Positions 7,536-16,358 of a stretch of 33,749 nt of DNA are shown piece after piece. Position 1 is the stretch's first letter; each line of letters starts with the position of its first letter. The notes under the pieces were generated by a model. The model did no database searches. It had not been told where the DNA came from and saw only the letters and a list, made by a program, of their open reading frames with translations. Both the position numbers and the translations under genes were made by a program. The stretch is from Candidatus Thermoplasmatota archaeon. Its GTDB lineage: Archaea; Thermoplasmatota; Thermoplasmata; RBG-16-68-12; JAGMCJ01. The stretch lies in NCBI GenBank assembly GCA_022848865.1, contig JAJISE010000020.1:1-33749 (forward strand), read 5' to 3'.

Positions 7536-8546
7536 ATGTCCAAGATTAAGTTCTGGCTTGAGGAGCTGAGGCTGCCGTTCTTTACGGCCACCATCCCGCC
7601 CGCGATCCTCGGCAGTTTCGTGGCGTGGAAGATGACGGGCGAGATAGACCTCTTTCTCCTCGCATTGACGGCACTAGCGCTCTTTCTCGTGCACGCTGGG
7701 ACGAACGTCGTGAACGACTACTTCGACCACGTCAGCGGATGCGATGCGATGAACGTGAGGTTCGTGAGGCCCTTCGGCGGTGGAAGCAGGCTCATCCAGA
7801 AGGGTCTTCTCTCTCCCAAGGAGGTCTACTTCGGCGCTCTGTTCTTCTTCGTGTGTGCGACCGCGGTCGGCGTGTATCTGGCCTACGTGAGTGGGTGGGG
7901 GCTTCTCCTTATCGGCGCCATCGGCGCCATTTCCGGATACTTCTATGTGGAGCCCCACCTGAACCTGGCGTCGAGAGGCATAGGCGAGTTCCTGGTGGGT
8001 CTGAACTGCGGTGTGCTGATCGTTCTCGGAGGCTTCTTCGTTCAAACGGGTTCGATCGCCCTCGAGCCCATCGTTGTGGGGCTTCCGCTGGCGATACTGA
8101 TAGCCGCGGTCCTCTGGATTAATGAGTTCCAGGACATGGAGGCGGACGCGGCGGTGGGGAAGAGACACCTCGTTTCCAGGCTCGGGCGCAGGCGGGCGGT
8201 GGTGTTCTATCCCTATCTTCTCGCATTCGCCTATGCTTCCGTCCTTGGCGGGATCGCGTTCGGTCTGTTGCCCATCGAGTCCTTGGTGGTTTTCGTCACC
8301 ATCCCGATCGCCGTCAGGGCCGGCACGGTCGCAATGAGGCATTACGACGACACGCTGCCGCTCGCCCCGGCGAACGCCGGTACGATAATGATCCACCTCG
8401 TCTTCGTCATCGTCTTCATCTTCGCGTACGCGGTGGAAGTCTCCGACGTCTTCCTTCTCACGGTCGTCTCTATGATCCTTGCGCTTCTCTTAACGGTGAA
8501 GTTCATGTCCACGAGGCCGGAGCCGCCCGTGGCTCAACCGACCTGA
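7536..8546 (+). CDS. UbiA-family prenyltransferase (MenA-like)
   Basis: A 336-residue integral membrane prenyltransferase with about nine hydrophobic segments. The first Asp-rich motif is NDYFDHVSGCD and the second is NEFQDMEADAAVGK, followed by a LGRRRA stretch. The form of both motifs is closest to MenA (1,4-dihydroxy-2-naphthoate polyprenyltransferase) rather than the shorter archaeal lipid enzyme DGGGP synthase, so menaquinone synthesis is the best guess. The start ATG 7536 (MSKIKFW) is preferred over an upstream GTG at 7485 because the added residues do not look like the family and the TATA box overlaps them. It is divergent from the GGPP synthase gene, which could supply its prenyl donor. 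Confidence 0.88.
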   Translation: MSKIKFWLEELRLPFFTATIPPAILGSFVAWKMTGEIDLFLLALTALALFLVHAGTNVVNDYFDHVSGCDAMNVRFVRPFGGGSRLIQKGLLSPKEVYFGALFFFVCATAVGVYLAYVSGWGLLLIGAIGAISGYFYVEPHLNLASRGIGEFLVGLNCGVLIVLGGFFVQTGSIALEPIVVGLPLAILIAAVLWINEFQDMEADAAVGKRHLVSRLGRRRAVVFYPYLLAFAYASVLGGIAFGLLPIESLVVFVTIPIAVRAGTVAMRHYDDTLPLAPANAGTIMIHLVFVIVFIFAYAVEVSDVFLLTVVSMILALLLTVKFMSTRPEPPVAQPT

Positions 8547-8615
8547 CCGTTCAGCCATCGGCAAAAAGATAATTAGTATGACCTGTCTATCACCCCCCAA
8601 GTCTTTGGTGAATGG

Positions 8616-8915
8616 ATGGTCACAGAAGAAGAGGTCCTGAAGGCCCTTGAAGAGTGCTATGACCCGGAGATCCCTGTGAACATAGTGGATCTGGGACTTG
8701 TGTACGGCGTTGAGGTAAGCGGCAGCAAGGTGCTCGTGAAGATGACGCTGACCGATCCCGGCTGCCCCATGCACAGCATGATCTCAGATGACGCGAAGAA
8801 CGCGGTCGAGCGGATCGAGGGCGTCGAGATGGCTGAAGTCGAGATTGTCTGGGAGCCTCTGTGGACCCCAGAAAGGATGTCACCAGAGGCAAAGAAAAAG
8901 CTCGGGATGTCATAG
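8616..8915 (+). CDS. MIP18/DUF59 family iron-sulfur assembly protein
   Basis: A 99-residue protein that is almost entirely a DUF59 domain. The hallmark DPEIPVNIVDLGLVY occurs at residues 16-30, and the DPGCPMHSM segment holds the conserved cysteine, around residue 50. Members (SufT, PaaD, MIP18) act in Fe-S cluster maturation or transfer. The ATG at 8616 follows GGTGA by four bases. It ends 34 bases before the MMPL gene on the same strand and could be co-transcribed with it. An IscU scaffold gene lies about 3 kb away on the opposite strand, consistent with a shared role in Fe-S metabolism. Confidence 0.93.
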   Translation: MVTEEEVLKALEECYDPEIPVNIVDLGLVYGVEVSGSKVLVKMTLTDPGCPMHSMISDDAKNAVERIEGVEMAEVEIVWEPLWTPERMSPEAKKKLGMS

Positions 8916-8949
8916 CTTCTGAATCGCTTGAGAACGAGATGGTGATTCA

Positions 8950-11883
8950 TTGTTTAAGGAACTAGCGAACTTCGTGGTGAAGCGCCACAAGGTAATCATC
9001 ATCTTCTGGCTGATTCTGCTGGTCATCTCTCTTCCGGCCACGCAACTCGTCTCCGACGTCGTTGTCTATGAGGAGACAAGTATGGCACCGGAGGATATCG
9101 AATCTGCCAGGGCGGCCGAGCTCATCTCCGATCAGTTTCCCACGGGCATCGCAAACAGCACCGCCTTGATCGTCGTGCAATCGGTTGATGTGTTCTCCTC
9201 GCGAATCAGGGACTTCAACCTCCAACTCGAAGACAAGGTTCGAAACGGCGACATTGACTATCTTGACAACTTCACATCGATCTACTCGATATCAAGGGAC
9301 TATCTTCTTGGAACGGTCCCATTGATCTACCCGCTCGTAAGCGAGACGGAGGGCCAGGTGAACCTGACTGCCTCCTTGATCTTCGGAGGTCCCGTCTTCT
9401 ATGCGTCCTCTTGGGGGAACAATCCTGTGAACGACTCGGTCTTCGCAATGAGTTGGGACGGATACTCGATGTTTGTGCCAAACTCATCATTCCTTCCCCT
9501 CCTCTACAACTACTCCTACGCCTTCTGGCAGACATGGAATGAGACTTTCGATCCTGGCAATGTGTCGGCCTACCTCGACCCCCTTCTCTACGACGAGTTT
9601 CAAAGGGCAGATGAAGTGATCAACCTCGTCGCCCTCCCATCGCTGGGCCTCTTTCCTCCCGAGGATGAGATGGACTTGTTCATGACCGGTGTTTGGGCAA
9701 GCTTCGATATTCTCACGTGGAATGATGCGGTGGCGATTCACAACTACTCCGTCGGTCTTGCAGGCTCCTATCTAGGTGTCCAGAACATCACTTTCCTGCG
9801 GGAGGTCCTCGACCTTGGGCCATCCCCAGCTGGCCAAACCGTCTACACCTTCGTGCAACAGGTCATCTCCTCAGCGACCCTTGACGCCTATCCCGTTGCG
9901 GTTCCAGAGACGGTGAAGTCGAACCTCTTGAATGAGGAAACGGGGATAATGATCATCACCGTAGGGTTCACCAGGGTGTCCAGCTTCAGGGAGTCCGATG
10001 GGTCCCAGCCAATCCTGGAGAACGTCAGAACAATAGGGGATTCGATAGACGAACTGAGGGTGTCTCTTTCTCTCGACCAGGAGACGATACTCGTTACAGG
10101 CGATTCTGCTCTGGAGGCGAACCTCGAGGAGAAGGCCTGGGAGGATGTCGAGAGAATCGATATCGTCACCATCGCCCTCGTTTTCATTCTCATCGGGATC
10201 TTCTTCCTCTCAATCGTCGCTCCCATGGTGCCTGTCGGTGGCATAGGCATCGCGGTGGTCATCAGCCAGGGCATGATCTTTCTGATCGGGAGCTATGTTG
10301 GAAACGTCCATTTCAGCGTACTTACGTTGACCCTCACGGCGATGCTTGGTGCAGGAACGGATTATGCGATATTCCTGATGGCAAGATACCGGGAAGAGAG
10401 ACTGAGGGGTAAATCGAAGGAGGACAGTGTGAGGGAGTCCGTCACGTGGGCGGGGGAGAGCGTCGCGACGAGCGGAGTCGCGGTGATGATAAGCTTCGGG
10501 GTTCTTTCTCTCGGGAGCTTCTCTTTCGTCAGGACGATGGGTCTCAGCATAATGATGGGAATCGGACTCGCCCTGATCGTTGCGATCACTTTGATTCCCT
10601 CCCTCCTTATGCTTCTGGGAGATAGAGTATTCTGGCCTGCTGGAAAGAAATGGAACAAGAACCCCGGGAAGGAGAAGAAGGGACCTGGGTATTTCAGAAG
10701 AGCCTCGTCCTTTTCCGTGAAACACCCAAGGGCGATCGTTCTTGCCGCTCTTCTGGTCTCTGTTCCTGCGGTCTACGGCGTCCTCACCCTGGAAACGAGC
10801 TTTGACTTCATCGCGGCCATGCCGGAGACGGAGGCGACGAGGGGATTGGATCTCCTCGGAGAAGGCTTCGGGAAGGGAAAGATTCTTCCGACCTACGTCG
10901 TCATCCAGTTCGACTCCCCTTTCTACGATAACGGAACCTTCGACGGTTCGGTTCTCAACAGCCTCGAGAACCTCTCGCAAAGTTTTGAGGGCTTGGACAA
11001 TACCGTGACTGTGATCGGGCCAACCAGGCCGCAAGGACAGACCGTCGACTACGGCAACCTTAGCCAGATGAGTCCAATGCAGGCCTCGGCCGTGATGGTG
11101 ATGATGCTCCAAAGCGTCGGAGAAGACAACAGGACCGCACTCCTCACGATAGAACTGGAGGAGGAGCCCTTCTCAAAGACCTCGGTGCAGAGCGTCTCCG
11201 AGATCCATGATGCCATTTCGGACTCGAAAAGGAGCGACCCCAACATGGAGGGGGCTGAAACCCTCGTGGGCGGCGCGACGGCGAGCATCCGAGACACGAG
11301 CATCATTTTCAATGAAGACTTCCAATTCATGGCCGTTGTCGTAGTGATAGGTATCTTCCTTCTCCTTCTCTTCGTGCTGGGCTCCGTTCTCCTCCCGCTC
11401 AGGCTGATACTCACCATATTGCTGAGCATAACATGGACGCTGGCCGTGACCATGGTCCTCTTTCAGGTTCTGATCGGAATCCCGGTCCTCTGGATGATGC
11501 CTTTGATTCTCTTCGTCATCGCCATGGGCCTAGGTATGGACTACGACATCTTCCTGACGACGCGTATCCGAGAGGAGGTTGCCAAGGGCAAGACCGACAA
11601 AGAAGCGATCGTCGAGGCTGTCGATAAGACGGGAGGCATCATCACTGCGGCGGGCGCCGTCATGGCGGGAGCATTCGGCTCCATGATGCTTTCCAGTCTG
11701 GGCATGCTCCAGGAATTCGGTTTCGCACTCTTCTTCGTCATCATAATCGACGCGATGATCGTTCGGATCTACCTCGTCCCCGCCATAATGGTTCTCCTCG
11801 AGAAGTGGAACTGGTGGGCCCCCGGGAGAATCCAGAGGGTCAGGCGGGAAGAGAAGATGAAGAGGAAGTCGGAGAAGAAGTAG
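8950..11883 (+). CDS. MMPL/RND superfamily transporter
   Basis: A 977-residue membrane protein with the duplicated RND layout. An N-terminal helix (VIIIFWLILLVISLPA) is followed by an external domain of about 370 residues and a block of five or six helices, and this arrangement is then repeated. Each half carries the conserved Asp-Tyr signature in a helix: GAGTDYAIFLMARYREE and GMDYDIFLTTRIREE. Such proteins use ion gradients to move lipids or other hydrophobic compounds; the substrate is unknown. The start is TTG 8950: GGTGAT lies four bases before it and no later ATG preserves the first helix. The external loops have many Asn-x-Ser/Thr sites. Confidence 0.93.
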   Translation: MFKELANFVVKRHKVIIIFWLILLVISLPATQLVSDVVVYEETSMAPEDIESARAAELISDQFPTGIANSTALIVVQSVDVFSSRIRDFNLQLEDKVRNGDIDYLDNFTSIYSISRDYLLGTVPLIYPLVSETEGQVNLTASLIFGGPVFYASSWGNNPVNDSVFAMSWDGYSMFVPNSSFLPLLYNYSYAFWQTWNETFDPGNVSAYLDPLLYDEFQRADEVINLVALPSLGLFPPEDEMDLFMTGVWASFDILTWNDAVAIHNYSVGLAGSYLGVQNITFLREVLDLGPSPAGQTVYTFVQQVISSATLDAYPVAVPETVKSNLLNEETGIMIITVGFTRVSSFRESDGSQPILENVRTIGDSIDELRVSLSLDQETILVTGDSALEANLEEKAWEDVERIDIVTIALVFILIGIFFLSIVAPMVPVGGIGIAVVISQGMIFLIGSYVGNVHFSVLTLTLTAMLGAGTDYAIFLMARYREERLRGKSKEDSVRESVTWAGESVATSGVAVMISFGVLSLGSFSFVRTMGLSIMMGIGLALIVAITLIPSLLMLLGDRVFWPAGKKWNKNPGKEKKGPGYFRRASSFSVKHPRAIVLAALLVSVPAVYGVLTLETSFDFIAAMPETEATRGLDLLGEGFGKGKILPTYVVIQFDSPFYDNGTFDGSVLNSLENLSQSFEGLDNTVTVIGPTRPQGQTVDYGNLSQMSPMQASAVMVMMLQSVGEDNRTALLTIELEEEPFSKTSVQSVSEIHDAISDSKRSDPNMEGAETLVGGATASIRDTSIIFNEDFQFMAVVVVIGIFLLLLFVLGSVLLPLRLILTILLSITWTLAVTMVLFQVLIGIPVLWMMPLILFVIAMGLGMDYDIFLTTRIREEVAKGKTDKEAIVEAVDKTGGIITAAGAVMAGAFGSMMLSSLGMLQEFGFALFFVIIIDAMIVRIYLVPAIMVLLEKWNWWAPGRIQRVRREEKMKRKSEKK

Positions 11884-11886
11884 CGG

Positions 11887-12267
11887 CTAGACGTCGACGT
11901 CAGGGTGCTCTTTCAAGTACTCATCTATGGCGGCGTGCAGGCCGTCCGCCGCCAGGTTGCTGCAGTGCATCTTGATGGGCGGTAGCCCGTCCAGGGCGTC
12001 GGCGACGTCCTTGCGGGTGATCTTCAAGGCCTCCTTCAGGGTCCTCCCCTTCGCGAGCTCCGTGATCATGGATGAGGTGGCAATGGCGGCCGCGCAGCCC
12101 ATGGTCTTCCATCCGATGTCGGTGATGATGCCGTCCTCGACCTTGATGTAGATGTTCATTACGTCCCCGCAGACCGGGTTCCCGACCTCGCCCACCGCGT
12201 CAGCGTCCTCCAGCGCCCCCGCGTTCCTGGGGTTCTGGAAGTGGTCAATCACTTTCTTCGAATACAT
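11887..12267 (-). CDS. iscU: IscU/NifU-like Fe-S cluster scaffold
   Basis: A 126-residue scaffold protein on which [2Fe-2S] clusters are built. The three ligand cysteines are in GNPVCGD (with the nearby conserved Asp), GCAAAIATSS and HCSNLA. Length is normal for IscU. The ATG at 12267 is preceded by a G-rich Shine-Dalgarno stretch. No cysteine desulfurase gene is next to it, unlike typical isc operons, so sulfur must come from an enzyme encoded elsewhere. It converges on the MMPL gene with only three bases between the stops. Confidence 0.94.
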   Translation of the reverse strand: MYSKKVIDHFQNPRNAGALEDADAVGEVGNPVCGDVMNIYIKVEDGIITDIGWKTMGCAAAIATSSMITELAKGRTLKEALKITRKDVADALDGLPPIKMHCSNLAADGLHAAIDEYLKEHPDVDV

Positions 12268-12310
12268 GCTCTGTCCCCCCTCATCCGCATCTGGACATAT
12301 GAGAGCTGCG

Positions 12311-12682
12311 TTAGAACCTGACGATCGAGGACACGGGGATGACGGGTATGTGGAACTTGGAGAGCTGCCTCTCCAGACCCGCGATGAACTGCGTTGCCAT
12401 GACCGTGTTGCCGTGACCCCAGTCCTTCGCCTTCCTCGCCAGGAAGATGATGTCGGGCTCGCAGTCCTCCACGATGTCGATGATGTTCATCGGGGTTATG
12501 TGCTCCAGGATGTCCACGCTGTCGATGACTCCCTTTTTGACGGCGGTTGGATTGTCCCGGTAGTCCGCCACAACGAACGAGATCCCAGGGTTCTTGCGCA
12601 GCTGCTTTATCACCCTTATGCCGAGGTCTCCAGCTCCCACCACCAGTGCCTTCACAGCTCCACTCTCGCTAATCTCTTCCAT
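12311..12682 (-). CDS. Small Rossmann-fold (TrkA-N-like) protein
   Basis: A 123-residue protein consisting of one nucleotide-binding Rossmann unit. The motif VVGAGDLGIRV binds the dinucleotide near residues 14-24, and VADYRD carries an acidic residue at the end of strand two, typical of NAD preference. It resembles the TrkA-N/RCK fold but has no transmembrane or RCK-C domain. The C-terminus ends in VIPVSSIVRF. It sits 43 bases upstream of the IscU gene and downstream of the citryl-CoA lyase-like gene. AATATT about 27 bases upstream of its ATG could be a TATA box. Function is unknown; it may be a ligand-sensing subunit. Confidence 0.7.
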   Translation of the reverse strand: MEEISESGAVKALVVGAGDLGIRVIKQLRKNPGISFVVADYRDNPTAVKKGVIDSVDILEHITPMNIIDIVEDCEPDIIFLARKAKDWGHGNTVMATQFIAGLERQLSKFHIPVIPVSSIVRF

Positions 12683-12711
12683 ATCGTCATATACTATGCC
12701 CTACGAGAATA

Positions 12712-13491
12712 TTATCGTTTCTGTCCCGAGTCGAGCTCCCTCTCAGGCGGGCCATCATACTCCACCTCGGAGGGGAGTAGGCTCGTGAGCGGGGGTTCCC
12801 TGGTCATCTCCTCATAGACCTGAGCGATGAGTCCCGCGGACCTCCCGAGGAGGAAGAAGCCCTTCCCCAGCCGGTGGTCGAAGTTCATGTCGCACGCTAT
12901 GGCCGCGATGGCCCCGTCCAGGTTGATGGGCAGCTTCTTGCCCGCCTCCCGGAAGTAGTACTGCAGCGCTCTGATTATGACCGTATGAGTGCCGGAAATC
13001 CCTAGCTCTCTGGACAGCTCGAAGAGCCTCGTCACCCGCGGGTCCTCCGTGTGGAGGTAGTGCCCTAGCCCGGGCATCTTCGCTTTTCTGGACATCAGGG
13101 TGCGCATATGTTCCTCAGCGACGTCCTTCGGTCCTTTGTCCTGTTCCTTCGCCCGCTTCGATATGGCATACAGGGTCCTCATGCAGGCCTCTATGGCGCC
13201 TCCGTGGAAGTCGCCCACGGCCAAGAGCCCGCCCGCGACCGCTGTCGGAAGAGGGACTCCGGCAGATGCTATGGATCGGGCCACCAGACCCGTTGGGATG
13301 TTGATCCCGTGATCGATGCAGGAGACGAGTATCGCATCGAGCATCCTTCGCTCGTTCTCGCCAGGAAGCTCCCACTTGAGCAGAAGGAACAGGGCATCCG
13401 TGAAGGTCACGTTGCCTATGAGGTCGTCCTGCTTGTAGCCACGCGTTACGATCTTGTTCTTCTCAACTAGACTTATCGACGTCTTTCTCAT
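12712..13491 (-). CDS. Citrate synthase-fold citryl-CoA lyase-like enzyme
   Basis: A 259-residue short-form member of the citrate synthase superfamily, much shorter than true citrate synthase (about 370-430 residues). This length fits citryl-CoA lyases that cleave citryl-CoA to oxaloacetate and acetyl-CoA. The first catalytic His is in SCIDHGINIPT, the second in PGLGHYLHTEDPR, and the catalytic Asp is probably that of NLDGAIAAI. The Arg that follows the second His in citrate synthase (GHR) is Tyr here. The start ATG 13491 follows GGAG; a longer open frame upstream has no family-like sequence. It lies 50 bases downstream of a carboxylate transporter gene on the same strand. Confidence 0.82.
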   Translation of the reverse strand: MRKTSISLVEKNKIVTRGYKQDDLIGNVTFTDALFLLLKWELPGENERRMLDAILVSCIDHGINIPTGLVARSIASAGVPLPTAVAGGLLAVGDFHGGAIEACMRTLYAISKRAKEQDKGPKDVAEEHMRTLMSRKAKMPGLGHYLHTEDPRVTRLFELSRELGISGTHTVIIRALQYYFREAGKKLPINLDGAIAAIACDMNFDHRLGKGFFLLGRSAGLIAQVYEEMTREPPLTSLLPSEVEYDGPPERELDSGQKR

Positions 13492-13540
13492 TGTATCCAC
13501 TCCTGTTATCAGCGTTCCAAGTCGTGTGTGGCGCTGTCGG

Positions 13541-15148
13541 TCAAACGAAACCGTAGACCGCCATGAGGAAGCTGAATAGGACCGTAATGACAATGGCGGG
13601 GATGGAGATCAGTAGGCCGCTCTTCGCCAGCTCTCTTTTTGACACCATGCCCGTGCCGTACACGAGCGTGGACGAAGTACTCGCGACCGGAGTCGCGAAC
13701 GAGAGGACCATGGAGAACGCGATTGGAAGGACGAAGACCTTGACGCTGATCCCGGCGAACTCCGGAAGCTTTGCCATGCTTATCATTATCGGGATTAGGA
13801 TGGCTGCCGTTGCGGTGGCGTTTATGAAATTGCTGAGCGCCACAGCTACGAAGGAGATTACGAGAAGAAGCACCATCAGGTAGAGGGGGTCACCGAGGAC
13901 TTTCAAGAAGCTTGTCGCAGAAAAGAGGCCGCCCCCTAGCCAGTCCGCGGTCCCGGAGAGTATCATCGCATGACCCAAAGAGAGCCCCGCACCGACGATG
14001 AGGAAGAGCCCCCAAGGTATGAGCTTCGCGTCCTCCCAGTCAAGGGCTCTGGTCATGAACAGAAGAACGGCGGCCAACGCCGCAACCACGGCCGGGGCGT
14101 TGAAGCCGACCAGGTACGGCAGGGGAATGAGCAGGAACTCGGCCGCGCGTTCCCCGAATATCCAGAAGGCCACCGCTCCCGCGAAGATGATGAGGACCTT
14201 CTTCTCATCGTTGGATATTGGACCCAGTTCCTTTCTCTCCTCCTCCACCCAGCTCAGGTCGACGGTGTCCACGCCCACGGGGTAGAACTTCAGGAGAATC
14301 GCCCAAGAGACGATCAGAATGAGCATGGAGAGCGGGAACCCGATGATCATCCAATCCACGAAGTCCCAACCGACATTCTCCTTGACGAGGAAACCGGACG
14401 CGACGGCGTTCGGGGAGGAGCCTATTATCGTGGCCATCCCGCCGATGATCGTTGAGGCCGCCACGGCGAGCAGGAGGACGACCGCGATTCGATGCTCCTT
14501 CTCCTTCTCCTGCGTGACCCTGTGCGCGATTCCGATCGTGACGGGAATCAGAAGAGCCGCCGTCGCCGTGTTGGATATCCACATGGAGAGGAGAGCGGCT
14601 CCGAGCATGATCGCGAGAAGAAGCCACTTGAACTCCCCCTTCGACTTGGAGATCAGATAGAGGGTGAGGCGCTTGTCGATCCCGTTCCTCCTGAAAGCCT
14701 CCGCGATAATCAGCCCGCCCATGATGACGTAGACAACCGGATCCGAGAACGGGGCGAAGGCCTGTTCTGCGGGGGAGGGGAGATTCTCGCCCGTTGGAAA
14801 TATGTTATACAGGACCAGAAGAGCGGGTACAAGGAGCGAAGTGATGGGCAGGGGAAGCGACTCGAAAGCCCACATCAGGGCCACGCAGAGGAATATCCCC
14901 AGCATATACTGGATGGTCGTGTCGATACCCAGCGGGACGAAGGTGAAGAATAGAAGGACGCTGAAAGGGATGAGGAGCTTGATGGCCTTCCTCGTCCACG
15001 CTCCCAGCCTGCCGAAGAACTTGAAGAACGAGGGCTTGAGCCCGACGATGTGCCTTTCCGCCTCGACGAGTGCGTGAACGACCTTCTTCGAGACGCGCTT
15101 TGGCTTCTCAGCTTTCTTGTCTTGCCTCTCGTCAGGGGAGCCCTTCAT
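13541..15148 (-). CDS. DASS/SLC13-family carboxylate transporter
   Basis: A 535-residue membrane protein with about 11-12 helices. The family carries dicarboxylates, citrate, sulfate or phosphate, usually with sodium. The two SNT-type sodium and substrate motifs are visible: MWISNTATAALLIP in the first half and ALSNFINATATAAILIP in the second, where the Thr is shifted. About 40 basic cytoplasmic residues precede the first helix. The start is ATG 15148; GTG 15166 is an alternative six codons upstream. The adjacent citryl-CoA lyase-like gene suggests a citrate-like substrate, which is an inference from context. Confidence 0.88.
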   Translation of the reverse strand: MKGSPDERQDKKAEKPKRVSKKVVHALVEAERHIVGLKPSFFKFFGRLGAWTRKAIKLLIPFSVLLFFTFVPLGIDTTIQYMLGIFLCVALMWAFESLPLPITSLLVPALLVLYNIFPTGENLPSPAEQAFAPFSDPVVYVIMGGLIIAEAFRRNGIDKRLTLYLISKSKGEFKWLLLAIMLGAALLSMWISNTATAALLIPVTIGIAHRVTQEKEKEHRIAVVLLLAVAASTIIGGMATIIGSSPNAVASGFLVKENVGWDFVDWMIIGFPLSMLILIVSWAILLKFYPVGVDTVDLSWVEEERKELGPISNDEKKVLIIFAGAVAFWIFGERAAEFLLIPLPYLVGFNAPAVVAALAAVLLFMTRALDWEDAKLIPWGLFLIVGAGLSLGHAMILSGTADWLGGGLFSATSFLKVLGDPLYLMVLLLVISFVAVALSNFINATATAAILIPIMISMAKLPEFAGISVKVFVLPIAFSMVLSFATPVASTSSTLVYGTGMVSKRELAKSGLLISIPAIVITVLFSFLMAVYGFV

Positions 15149-15225
15149 TACGATGCCCAATTGCACCGTTCCTAAAAAACCTATTTCAAGCGGGCGGGCA
15201 TGTTCTCCGAACCCCTCCGCTTAAC

Positions 15226-15233
15226 CTTATATA
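15226..15233 (+). promoter_or_regulatory. TATA box for the M29-like gene
   Basis: The stretch CTTATATA lies about 40 bases upstream of the preferred start at 15270. Transcription 26 bases downstream would begin near 15255, just before the GGAGGAG ribosome binding site. Confidence 0.6.
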
Positions 15234-15269
15234 CGCGGATTTACTGAGACAGATTTGGAGGAGATTGAA

Positions 15270-16358
15270 TTGTCATACAAGAAGATGGCAGACACCATCG
15301 TGAACAAGTGCCTGAAAGTGAGCAAGAAAGACGTCGTGATCGTGAGCACCTACCAGCACACACTCGACCTGGCCGAAGAGATAGCCAACACATGCTTTGA
15401 TCGGAAAGCGGACGTTCTCATGACATTGGACACGGACCGCGTATTCTATCACCACCTGCACGTACTCCCGGAATCCAATCTGAGGGAGACATCGGCTCAT
15501 TGCATGGGTCTCTCAAGGTACAGCACGGTGAACATATTCATCGGCGGTCCAGAGGACCCCAAGCCCATGAGCAAGGTCCCGCCTGGGAAGTACGCGGCTC
15601 TCTTCGAGGGCGAGCAGCCGCATGGTGACTACATGCGCAAGCAGAAGATCAGGACGGGCTACCTCGGCATCGGCGCCGTCACGCCACAGAGAGCCGAAGT
15701 GTACGGATTCGACTACGAGAAATGGAAGAGGGTGGTCACCGCAGCCTCTGCAGTCGACCCCGCCGAAATGCAGGAGTTCGGAAACAAACTCAAGAGGATA
15801 CTGGACAGGGGAAAGCACATGCGTATCACGACGAAGGCAGGCACCGACCTGAGTTGCGACCTCGGCAGTCGGAAGGGCTTCGTCTTCACGCCTACGCTGA
15901 CAAAGGCCAACATGGAGAAGGGCTTGTTCGGCGTGTCGGTTCCCGCGGGAGATGTCTCCATCGCCCCCATTGAGAAGAGCGTCAAGGGCAAGGCGTTCTT
16001 CGATGTGCCGCAGCCCTCGGTCGGGAAGCTCGTTGAAGGGATGAGGTGGACGTTCAAGGACGGACGTGTGAAGTCGTTCACCGCCAAGAAGAACGTGAAG
16101 GCGATCAAGGGGATGTGGGACAAGGGTCACGGCGACAAGGACAGGCTGGCATGGGTGTCTTTCGGCATCAACCCGAAGGGAAAGCTCGGGTTCCTGGAGA
16201 ACTACCTGGCGATGGGCGCAGTCACACTGGGCCTGGGCGGCAACGACGAGCTTGGCGGGAAGAACAAGAGCGACTCTGGCGCCTCGGCTTCTATGTCCCG
16301 CGCTACCGTCGAGGTCGACGGCAGGGTGATACTCAAGAACGGCAAGTACACGATCTAG
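15270..16358 (+). CDS. M29 aminopeptidase-like protein, metal ligands not evident
   Basis: A 362-residue protein with the overall sequence of the M29 (thermophilic aminopeptidase) family: an N-terminal nucleotide-fold-like domain and a C-terminal domain with the strand VPAGDVSIAP, where active members have PAGE. Active members then have a Glu, a His in HxAxG and a HxDfM segment binding two metal ions. Here the matching region reads LGLGGNDELGGKNKSDSG with no His, so the dinuclear site appears lost. It may be a non-peptidase homologue (the fold also includes ring-cleaving dioxygenases). The TTG start at 15270 lies six bases after GGAGGAG; TTG 15255 is an alternative. Its TAG stop overlaps the thioredoxin stop. 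Confidence 0.78.
   Translation: MSYKKMADTIVNKCLKVSKKDVVIVSTYQHTLDLAEEIANTCFDRKADVLMTLDTDRVFYHHLHVLPESNLRETSAHCMGLSRYSTVNIFIGGPEDPKPMSKVPPGKYAALFEGEQPHGDYMRKQKIRTGYLGIGAVTPQRAEVYGFDYEKWKRVVTAASAVDPAEMQEFGNKLKRILDRGKHMRITTKAGTDLSCDLGSRKGFVFTPTLTKANMEKGLFGVSVPAGDVSIAPIEKSVKGKAFFDVPQPSVGKLVEGMRWTFKDGRVKSFTAKKNVKAIKGMWDKGHGDKDRLAWVSFGINPKGKLGFLENYLAMGAVTLGLGGNDELGGKNKSDSGASASMSRATVEVDGRVILKNGKYTI

Noticed and set aside
10210-11112. 300-codon minus-strand frame inside the MMPL gene
   Set aside because: It is a shadow of the GC-rich MMPL coding sequence; it is rich in His, Arg and Asp with no ribosome binding site.
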